From the NCBI GenBank assembly GCA_018660965.1, contig JABJJH010000140.1, positions 1 to 10,588 on the forward strand: a stretch of DNA of 10,588 nucleotides. The letters are read 5' to 3'. The position numbers were made by a program, and so were the translations under genes. The notes under the pieces are model-generated. The model saw only the letters and a program-made list of their open reading frames with translations. It was not told the origin of the DNA and made no database searches. Positions 6,055-10,588 of this stretch are shown here, piece after piece (positions within the stretch are counted from its first letter, which is position 1; each line of letters begins with the position of its first letter). This DNA is from Rhodospirillaceae bacterium. GTDB lineage: Bacteria; Pseudomonadota; Alphaproteobacteria; UBA8366; GCA-2717185.

Positions 6055-6522
6055 ATGGTGGTAAAAACAGATTATCTCCAGTCAATTCATCTAATTGAGA
6101 GATTGCACAGGCAGTTTCTTGAGGTTGTCAAGAATGAGCTGGATCGTCATGGATATTAGGACATAAACAATATTCAGGCGGTTATTCTCTATAATATTGG
6201 CGAAGATGAGCTAACCGTGGGGGAATTGACGAACAGGGGCTACTATTTGGGCTCTAATGTTTCGTACAACGTCCGGAAAATGGTCGAAAATGGATATTTG
6301 ATCCAGGAACGCTCGACGCATGATCGGCGCTCCATCCGGGTTCGGTTGTCGGAACAAGGGCTTAAATTGCGCGGGATCGTCGACTCGATGTTCGATCGCC
6401 ACGCGGAACGGATCGGGGCGGACACGGTGCCGGTCGAAGATCTCAAGCAGGCCAACACCATATTACTGCGACTGGAGCGATTCTGGAGCGGTGGTATGGG
6501 ATTTGGCATAAGCCGGTTATAG
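6055..6522 (+). pseudogene. MarR family winged-helix regulator (LdtR-like) interrupted by an in-frame TAG
   Basis: Reading from the ATG at 6055, one frame gives a complete MarR-type protein of 155 positions with a TAG (6157-6159) at position 35. The first 34 residues (MVVKTDYLQSIHLIERLHRQ and on) form the N-terminal dimerisation helix. After the stop, DINNIQAVILYNIGEDELTV, the recognition-helix region RGYYLGSNVSYNVRKMVENG and the wing STHDRRSIRVRLSEQG at 87-102 continue without any frame change. One base substitution is the only lesion, so this is a recent nonsense mutation, a base error or a read-through site. An AAAGGA lies about 11 bases before the ATG. Translation could restart at GTG 6217, giving a 101-residue product with the DNA-binding part but no N-terminal helix. 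The sequence resembles the alphaproteobacterial LdtR group; that assignment is from memory of the family. Confidence 0.82.
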
Positions 6523-6558
6523 TCGGTCTTGTCGAGGCGTTGGGAATAGGACTGCGAT

Positions 6559-6774
6559 ATGGCGAGTCGTGCCGAAGAAGGGGTCATCCTAGAATTTTTC
6601 AGGATTGGCCGCTACGTCAAGGTTTCGGCCGTCGACACGAAGACCGGCACGGAGGTGTCCATCGTTGGCGACCCGATGCGTGGCGAGGCGATTCTGAAAC
6701 GCACGGCGATTCAGAAGCTTAAATACGTCATGAACAAGGCGCAAAACGGCGACGGTCCGCCGGGGGGCGTCTAG
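6559..6774 (+). CDS. Small conserved alphaproteobacterial protein, DUF6898-like
   Basis: A 71-residue protein with a compact beta-rich core: GVILEFFRIGRYVKVSAVD followed by TGTEVSIVGDPMRGEAILKR and a C-terminal helix AIQKLKYVMNKA. The pattern of a short hydrophobic strand, KVSAxDxxTxTEVSIVG and a basic helix ending in KLxYV is what I recall of the DUF6898 family, which has no known function. There is no signal peptide or membrane segment, so it is probably cytoplasmic. The ATG at 6559 has TAGGA about 8 bases upstream. It lies 36 bases after the interrupted marR-like gene on the same strand, so the two may be cotranscribed, and transcription would end at the hairpin at 6874-6904. The last seven residues (GPPGGV region) look like a disordered tail. 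Confidence 0.75.
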   Translation: MASRAEEGVILEFFRIGRYVKVSAVDTKTGTEVSIVGDPMRGEAILKRTAIQKLKYVMNKAQNGDGPPGGV

Positions 6775-6873
6775 TAGTCTGATCGAAACGCTTGGTTCCC
6801 AGGCATTTCGGTCAACTGCCCCACCAGGGTCTGTGACAATCTGGGCGTCCAGATGCGCCCCTGCCACACCACG

Positions 6874-6904
6874 AAAAAAGCCGGTCTCCCGACCGGCTTT
6901 TTTT
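6874..6904. terminator. Bidirectional intrinsic terminator
   Basis: AAAGCCGGTC at 6877-6886 pairs perfectly with GACCGGCTTT at 6891-6900 across a TCCC loop. A run of seven T follows on the plus strand (6898-6904), and a run of six A precedes the stem (6874-6879), giving U-tracts for transcripts from either side. It sits between the DUF6898-like gene (plus) and the convergent MucR-type gene (minus), and probably ends both. Confidence 0.92.
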
Positions 6905-6923
6905 ATTGTGAATTCGCTTGGAT

Positions 6924-7370
6924 TTACCGGGCTAGATTTGAAGGCCGACCTTCGCTTTTGCCAAGTCCAATGCGTTTGGCGAAATTTGATCGTTGCGCGG
7001 AATAATTTGGCGCGACCATGGGATAATCCGGCTTGAGACCCCATTTTGACCGGTATTGATCCGGCGTCAGGCTATAGGTCGTGCGCAAGTGGCGTTTTAA
7101 CATTTTCAGTTTTTTGCCGTCTTCCAGGCACACGATATAATCCGGAGTGATGGATTTTTTGATGGGCACTGCGGGACGTAGATGGTGATTCGCGTCGCCG
7201 GCTCCGTTTCCGGCTCCGTTCAGACTGGACAAGGTTCCATAGACGCTATTGATGACGTCCGGAATGTTCGCCGGTAGGACTATATTGTTGCCGACATATG
7301 CAGAAACCACATCCGTGGTCATTCTTAAAATATTAGCACGTTTAGAATCGTCTTCAGACCCAGCATTCAT
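6924..7370 (-). CDS. Ros/MucR family transcriptional regulator
   Basis: The 148-residue product has the MucR layout. An N-terminal dimerisation region (ILRMTTDVVSAYVGNNIVLP, 14-33, then ANIPDVINSVYGTL) is joined by a Gly/Ala-rich linker to the DNA-binding domain SITPDYIVCLEDGKKLKMLK (73-92), then RHLRTTYSLTPDQYRSKWGL and YPMVAPNYSAQRSNFAKRIG. MucR proteins are H-NS-like, binding AT-rich promoters to repress many genes, including their own and those for surface polysaccharides and cell-cycle functions. The zinc site is partly lost: C81 and H94 remain, the second Cys is D84, and the usual second His region reads T98-Y99. Homologues with reduced or no zinc binding are known, so function is still likely. 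GGTGGA lies just before the ATG at 7370. Upstream is an AT-rich region suited to autoregulation; the bidirectional hairpin lies just past its stop. Confidence 0.94.
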   Translation of the reverse strand: MNAGSEDDSKRANILRMTTDVVSAYVGNNIVLPANIPDVINSVYGTLSSLNGAGNGAGDANHHLRPAVPIKKSITPDYIVCLEDGKKLKMLKRHLRTTYSLTPDQYRSKWGLKPDYPMVAPNYSAQRSNFAKRIGLGKSEGRPSNLAR

Positions 7371-7771
7371 TTGAATCCACCCAAAAATAGTTCGCCAAGA
7401 TTATGTAAAACTCGCATATTGTTTTTGCTTTGTCAAATAAGTACGAAATTTTCACAGTATCAAATGGATGCAAGAGAGTCTTTGTTAGTAAATTCTCCGA
7501 CATTAAAGTATAAATCGCAATATATAGATAAATAAAAAAATACTTAACTACATAATGTGTGCCCGAGTATTATTCATAGGCTCGCTTTGATTATGATGTT
7601 TTGCGTTTGATTCTGAAAGAATTTAAGCCCGCACAGGTCGGCGTTTCGTGAATGGTGATGCCCGTGAAACGCAATAAATTGTAGCAATGGTGGCGCCAGC
7701 ATGCGACATGTGGTATTGGGAACCTGTGTTTGAGGGTAATCTTATCGACAGTGGGGTCGGGCGGTTTCAGC
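7371..7771. other. AT-rich intergenic region between mucR-like gene and rpiB
   Basis: About 400 bases without a supportable gene. The mucR-proximal half (roughly 7371-7620) is strikingly AT-rich for this window, with A/T runs and many TpA steps, for example around 7515-7555. This is the sort of DNA that MucR/H-NS-like proteins bind, so it may hold the mucR-like gene's autoregulated promoter. The rpiB-proximal part returns to mixed composition and includes an inverted repeat, GCGTTTC (7641-7647) with GAAACGC (7666-7672). A TTGACA on the minus strand (7436-7431) has no acceptable -10 at normal spacing, so I do not call a promoter. The short open frames here have no recognisable product. Confidence 0.6.
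7641..7672. repeat. Inverted repeat upstream of rpiB, 7-bp arms
   Basis: GCGTTTC at 7641-7647 pairs with GAAACGC at 7666-7672 across 18 bases. The arms end about 100 bases before the rpiB start. There is no T-run after it, so it is not a standard terminator; an operator or leader hairpin is possible but unsupported. Confidence 0.35.
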
Positions 7772-8209
7772 ATGAGAAATGACGTTGTGGCCGTCGCCTC
7801 GGATCATGGTGGATTCGAGATGAAGGGCGAAATTGTAAAATTTTTGGAGGAACAGGGCTGCGACGTTCTCGACCTTGGGACCGATGGGCCGGACTCAGTC
7901 GATTATCCTGAATTCGCGGACGCCATGGCGGCGGCGATCCGGGATGGTCGGTGCGACCGGGGCGTGTTGTTCTGCGGCACGGGTATTGGCATTTCGATGG
8001 CGGCGAATCGACATCGTCACATCCGCGCGGCGAATTGTCGCGACGTGACGGAGGCGCGGTTGAGCCGGGCGCACAATAACGCGAATGTCCTGGCGCTTGG
8101 GGGACGAACAATTGGTATCGAAGTCGCGAAGGATTGCGTGCATGTGTTCTTGAAGACGGAATTCGAAGGCGGTAGACACGCCCGGCGCGTGGCGAAAATG
8201 TCGGATTGA
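7772..8209 (+). CDS. rpiB: Ribose 5-phosphate isomerase B
   Basis: The 145-residue protein from the ATG at 7772 matches the RpiB/LacAB sugar-phosphate isomerase family in length and motifs. It begins VVAVASDHGGFEMKG, with the phosphate/substrate-binding D11-H12. The catalytic thiol is C68 in GVLFCGTGIGISMAANR, whose glycine loop forms the anion hole, and H101 is in LSRAHNNANVLALGGR, near the active site of the partner subunit. It interconverts ribose 5-phosphate and ribulose 5-phosphate in the non-oxidative pentose phosphate pathway, in the cytoplasm, as a dimer or tetramer. An in-frame TTG at 7730 would add 14 residues (RVILSTVGSGGFS) that are not family-like, so I prefer the ATG even though its ribosome site is weak. 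It lies 100 bases upstream of glyA on the same strand, an arrangement common in alphaproteobacteria. Confidence 0.93.
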   Translation: MRNDVVAVASDHGGFEMKGEIVKFLEEQGCDVLDLGTDGPDSVDYPEFADAMAAAIRDGRCDRGVLFCGTGIGISMAANRHRHIRAANCRDVTEARLSRAHNNANVLALGGRTIGIEVAKDCVHVFLKTEFEGGRHARRVAKMSD

Positions 8210-8216
8210 CCGCTGT

Positions 8217-8250
8217 AATCCACAGTCTCCAATCCACAGTCTCCAATCCA
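8217..8250. repeat. 14-bp tandem direct repeat between rpiB and glyA
   Basis: AATCCACAGTCTCC occurs at 8217-8230 and again at 8231-8244, followed by a partial third copy AATCCA at 8245-8250. The two full copies are identical. It is non-coding, seven bases past the rpiB stop. No hairpin or terminator is formed; replication slippage is the simplest origin. Confidence 0.9.
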
Positions 8251-8309
8251 ACGGATGGACGCCGCTGTATTTTAATGTGCACTCGATAGACTAGGAACTT
8301 AGACGAAAA

Positions 8310-9620
8310 ATGTTGGAAGACGACGCAATCGACACCGCCGCGAACGGCTTTTTTACCCAGGACCTCGGGGACGCCGATCCTGCGGTGTATGGTTCAATAA
8401 CCGATGAATTGCGTCGGCAGCAGGACCAAATTGAACTGATCGCCTCGGAAAATATCGTGAGCAAGGCGGTGCTTCAGGCCGCCGGCACTGTATTGACCAA
8501 CAAATACGCCGAAGGTTATCCGGGACGCCGTTATTACGGCGGTTGCGCGTATGTCGATGTCGCCGAACAACTGGCGATCGACCGCGCCAAGGCGTTGTTT
8601 GATTGTAATTACGCCAACGTGCAGCCGCACGCCGGGGCGCAGGCGAATGAGGCGGTCTATCTCGCGTTGCTGAAGGGCGGCGACACGATCATGGGAATGT
8701 CGCTCGCCGCCGGTGGGCACCTGACCCACGGCGCGCCGCCGAATATTTCCGGAAAATGGCTGAATGCGGTGCAATATGGCGTTCGGCGGCAGGACGCGCT
8801 GATTGACTTCGACGAAGTCGAGTCGTTGGCGGCGCAACACAAGCCAAGCCTGATTATCGCCGGTGGGTCGGCGTATCCCCGTCATATCGACTTCAAGCGC
8901 TTTCGTGAAATCGCGGATTCGGTGGGCGCTTTATTCATGGTGGATATGGCGCATTTCGCCGGGCTGGTCGCCGCCGGGGTGCATCCATCGCCGTTGCCGC
9001 ACGCCCATGTGGTGACGACGACGACGCACAAGACCCTGCGCGGTCCGCGTGGCGGCATGATCCTGACCAATGACGAAGCGATCGCAAAGAAGGTGAATTC
9101 CGCTGTGTTTCCCGGTCTGCAGGGCGGCCCGTTGATGCATATCATCGCGGCGAAGGCGGTGGCGTTCAAGGAAGCCCAACAGCCGGAATTCAAGACCTAT
9201 TCCGAAGCCGTGGTTGCGAATGCGAAGGCGTTGTCCGCGTCGATGATCGCGGGCGGTTTCGATATCGTCTCGGGCGGGACCGACACGCATTTGATGCTGG
9301 TTGATTTGCGTCCGAAGGGGTTGACCGGAAATATCGCCGAAGACGCGTTGGAACGCGCGGGCATTACGTGTAACAAGAATGGCATTCCGTTCGATCCGGA
9401 AAAACCGATGGTGACTTCGGGGCTCAGGTTTGGCAGTCCGGCGGCGACGTCGCGCGGGTTTGGCGAAGCGGAGTTTCGCGAGGTCGGCGCCATGATCGTG
9501 GAAGTGCTCGATGGATTGGCTGCGAACCCGGAAGGCGACTCCGCCGTGGAGGCCGATGTTGCTGCGAGGGTGAAGAATTTGTGTCAAAAATTTCCGATCT
9601 ATACAGGCTTGATGTCCTGA
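8310..9620 (+). CDS. glyA: Serine hydroxymethyltransferase
   Basis: A 436-residue fold-type I PLP enzyme of normal length, with near-complete agreement to bacterial SHMT. LIASENIVSKAVLQAAGTVL (43-62) and NKYAEGYPGRRYYGG (64-78) bind substrate and cofactor. HAGAQANEAVY (107-117) and FMVDMAHFAGLVAAG (209-223) hold the PLP pocket. K241 in VVTTTTHKTLRGPRGG forms the internal aldimine. The C-terminal TSGLRFGSPAATSRGFGE segment is also typical. It transfers the hydroxymethyl group of serine to tetrahydrofolate, giving glycine and 5,10-methylene-THF, the main one-carbon source. The N-terminal 20 residues (MLEDDAIDTAANGFFTQDLG) are a common variable arm in alphaproteobacteria. The ATG at 8310 has AGGA about 14 bases upstream, a long spacing, but no better start exists. 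nrdR follows after 59 bases. Confidence 0.97.
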   Translation: MLEDDAIDTAANGFFTQDLGDADPAVYGSITDELRRQQDQIELIASENIVSKAVLQAAGTVLTNKYAEGYPGRRYYGGCAYVDVAEQLAIDRAKALFDCNYANVQPHAGAQANEAVYLALLKGGDTIMGMSLAAGGHLTHGAPPNISGKWLNAVQYGVRRQDALIDFDEVESLAAQHKPSLIIAGGSAYPRHIDFKRFREIADSVGALFMVDMAHFAGLVAAGVHPSPLPHAHVVTTTTHKTLRGPRGGMILTNDEAIAKKVNSAVFPGLQGGPLMHIIAAKAVAFKEAQQPEFKTYSEAVVANAKALSASMIAGGFDIVSGGTDTHLMLVDLRPKGLTGNIAEDALERAGITCNKNGIPFDPEKPMVTSGLRFGSPAATSRGFGEAEFREVGAMIVEVLDGLAANPEGDSAVEADVAARVKNLCQKFPIYTGLMS

Positions 9621-9679
9621 TCGGACAGGTGGGGCGAAGGCCGAATTTTGAAGAAGATATAAAGAGGGAGAAGTGAGCG

Positions 9680-10141
9680 ATGCGGTGCCCATTTTGCGTC
9701 CATAACGACACGCAGGTTAAGGATTCGCGCCCGACGGAGGACAATTCGGCTATTCGACGGCGCCGATATTGCCCGAATTGCGGCGCCCGCTTCACCACGT
9801 TCGAGCGCGTTCAGCTTCGCGAACTGATGGTGTTGAAGCGTACCGGTCAGCGCGAGCCGTTCGACCGTGAGAAGCTGTTGCGTTCAATGCGCATCGCGCT
9901 GCGCAAGCGACCGGTCGAGGAAGATCGCGTTGATCGCGTGGTCAACGGGATCGTGCGTCGGCTGGAAAGTTCCGGTGAAAGCGAGATCAAGGTCGATAAC
10001 ATCGGAGAACTTATCATGGAGGCGCTGGCCACGCTGGATCAGGTCGCCTATGTGCGTTTCGCCTCGGTGTATCGAAACTTCCGAGAAGCGAAGGACTTCG
10101 AGGATTTCATCACCGGCGAACTTTCCGAGGACGACGACTGA
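9680..10141 (+). CDS. nrdR: Transcriptional repressor NrdR
   Basis: A 153-residue protein with the full NrdR architecture: an N-terminal zinc ribbon with C3, C6, C31 and C34 (MRCPFC and CPNCGARFTTFE), then an ATP-cone from about residue 46 (LRELMVLKRTGQREPFDREK) that senses ATP/dATP. The C-terminal helices include QVAYVRFASVYRNFREAKDF. NrdR binds NrdR boxes ahead of ribonucleotide reductase operons and represses them when dATP is high. None of its usual targets lie in the window, so it acts in trans. GAGGGAG at 9664-9670, nine bases before the ATG, is a strong ribosome site. It lies between glyA and ribD, a conserved position in many proteobacteria. The acidic tail (GELSEDDD) is normal for the family. 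Confidence 0.97.
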   Translation: MRCPFCVHNDTQVKDSRPTEDNSAIRRRRYCPNCGARFTTFERVQLRELMVLKRTGQREPFDREKLLRSMRIALRKRPVEEDRVDRVVNGIVRRLESSGESEIKVDNIGELIMEALATLDQVAYVRFASVYRNFREAKDFEDFITGELSEDDD

Positions 10142-10164
10142 CGCCATGAATTGAAAACTGTTTC

Positions 10165-10588
10165 GTGACCACGAACCAACCACAGACGGATCAGGAACAC
10201 ATGCGCGCGGCGCTGGCGTTGGCGCGGCGCGGACTAGGCCAAGTTTGGCCGAATCCGGCGGTTGGTTCCATCATCGTTCACGACGGAACCGTTGTCGGGC
10301 GCGGATGGACGCAACCGGGCGGGCGGCCCCATGCGGAAACCGAAGCCTTGCGCGCGGCGGGTGCATTGTCAAAGGGCGCGACCGCATACGTAACGCTGGA
10401 GCCATGCAGCCACCATGGTCAAACACTCCCTTGCACGGAGTCCCTGATCGCCGCGTCGGTGGCCCGCGTCGTCACCGCTGTCGAGGACCCGGACGAACGG
10501 GTCGCGGGACAGGGTCACGCGCAATTGAGGCAGGCGGGAATTCTGGTGGAAACTGGCGTCTGCGAAGTGGCGGCGCGCCGGTTGAACG
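10165..10588 (+). CDS. ribD: Riboflavin biosynthesis protein RibD, N-terminal deaminase part (3' truncated)
   Basis: The window ends 141 codons into this gene. The visible portion is the cytidine-deaminase-like domain of RibD: MRAALALARRGLGQVWPNPA with the AVGSIIVHDGTVVGRG strand, then zinc ligands H56 (RPHAETEAL, with catalytic E58), C81 and C90 (TLEPCSHHGQTLPCTE). This domain deaminates the pyrimidine intermediate derived from GTP; the missing C-terminal half should carry the NADPH-dependent reductase. The GTG start at 10165 gives an N-terminus (TDQEHMRAAL) that lines up with the usual DxxxM start region, but it has no clear ribosome site. The ATG at 10201 has AGGA four bases upstream and would shorten the protein by 12 residues, so it is a real alternative. 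It lies 23 bases after nrdR and probably continues into further rib genes beyond the window. Confidence 0.95.
   Translation, partial: MTTNQPQTDQEHMRAALALARRGLGQVWPNPAVGSIIVHDGTVVGRGWTQPGGRPHAETEALRAAGALSKGATAYVTLEPCSHHGQTLPCTESLIAASVARVVTAVEDPDERVAGQGHAQLRQAGILVETGVCEVAARRLN

Noticed and set aside
6027..6098. 23-codon open frame overlapping the start of the MarR frame
   Set aside because: It is a chance ATG in AT-rich DNA; there is no ribosome site and no regulatory codon run such as a leader peptide would have.
6157..6159. TAG as a pyrrolysine or other programmed recoding site
   Set aside because: No recoding hairpin is seen nearby, the residue lies in a turn of a regulator rather than a catalytic site, and alphaproteobacteria are not known for amber recoding. 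An ordinary mutation or base error is simpler.
6775..6873. Possible tRNA or small RNA between the DUF6898-like gene and the terminator
   Set aside because: No cloverleaf, T-loop GGTTCGAATCC-like element or promoter is visible; it is best read as the 3' untranslated tail.
7730..7771. Upstream TTG start for rpiB
   Set aside because: The added 14 residues do not fit the family, which starts a few residues before the VAVASDHGG strand.
7591..7773. 60-codon minus-strand open frame in the mucR-rpiB spacer
   Set aside because: It has several Cys and His but no spaced zinc motif or family resemblance, lacks a convincing ribosome site, and overlaps the rpiB start.
8931..9692. 253-codon minus-strand open frame opposite glyA
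   Set aside because: It is antisense to a highly conserved enzyme and shows no motif.
1..10588. Defence system, prophage, integron, insertion sequence or attachment site
   Set aside because: All supported genes are metabolic, regulatory or housekeeping; I see no transposase, integrase, terminal inverted repeats, nuclease or toxin-like product.

Overview
The window reads as chromosomal DNA of a GC-rich alphaproteobacterium, most likely near the Rhodospirillales. The reasons are a Ros/MucR-type regulator, an LdtR-like MarR gene, a DUF6898-like small protein, and the rpiB-glyA-nrdR-ribD gene order. This placement rests on gene content and remembered family features, not on a database search. 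Both ends are cut: a GMC oxidoreductase lacks its start and ribD lacks its end.

Positions 1-2748 look like a small-molecule catabolic neighbourhood. It holds the tail of a GMC flavin oxidoreductase, an enolase-superfamily (mandelate racemase/galactonate dehydratase type) enzyme, a convergent Asp/Glu racemase-superfamily protein of the maleate isomerase type, and a divergent small protein I do not recognise. The substrate cannot be read from the sequence, but oxidation followed by acid-sugar dehydration is a reasonable guess.

Positions 2870-5974 form a tight three-gene valine catabolic operon: isobutyryl-CoA dehydrogenase, 3-hydroxyisobutyryl-CoA hydrolase and 3-hydroxyisobutyrate dehydrogenase. 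The enoyl-CoA hydratase step and methylmalonate-semialdehyde dehydrogenase (mmsA) are not in the window. GCAA/TTGC inverted repeats precede the operon.

Positions 5975-7771 are a regulatory stretch. A MarR-family regulator is interrupted by an in-frame amber codon. A DUF6898-like small gene follows, then a bidirectional terminator, then a convergent MucR/Ros regulator with a degenerate zinc site. Behind the MucR gene lies an AT-rich intergenic region of about 400 bp.

Positions 7772-10588 are housekeeping: rpiB (pentose phosphate), glyA (serine/glycine and one-carbon units), nrdR (repressor of ribonucleotide reductase genes) and the start of ribD (riboflavin synthesis).

I found no defence system, mobile element, CRISPR array, phage gene or RNA gene. 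The strongest unusual signal is the amber codon inside the otherwise intact MarR gene. Next come the 15-bp coding minisatellite in the racemase-like gene, the glutamate at the first metal-ligand position of the enolase-superfamily enzyme, and the candidate operators.
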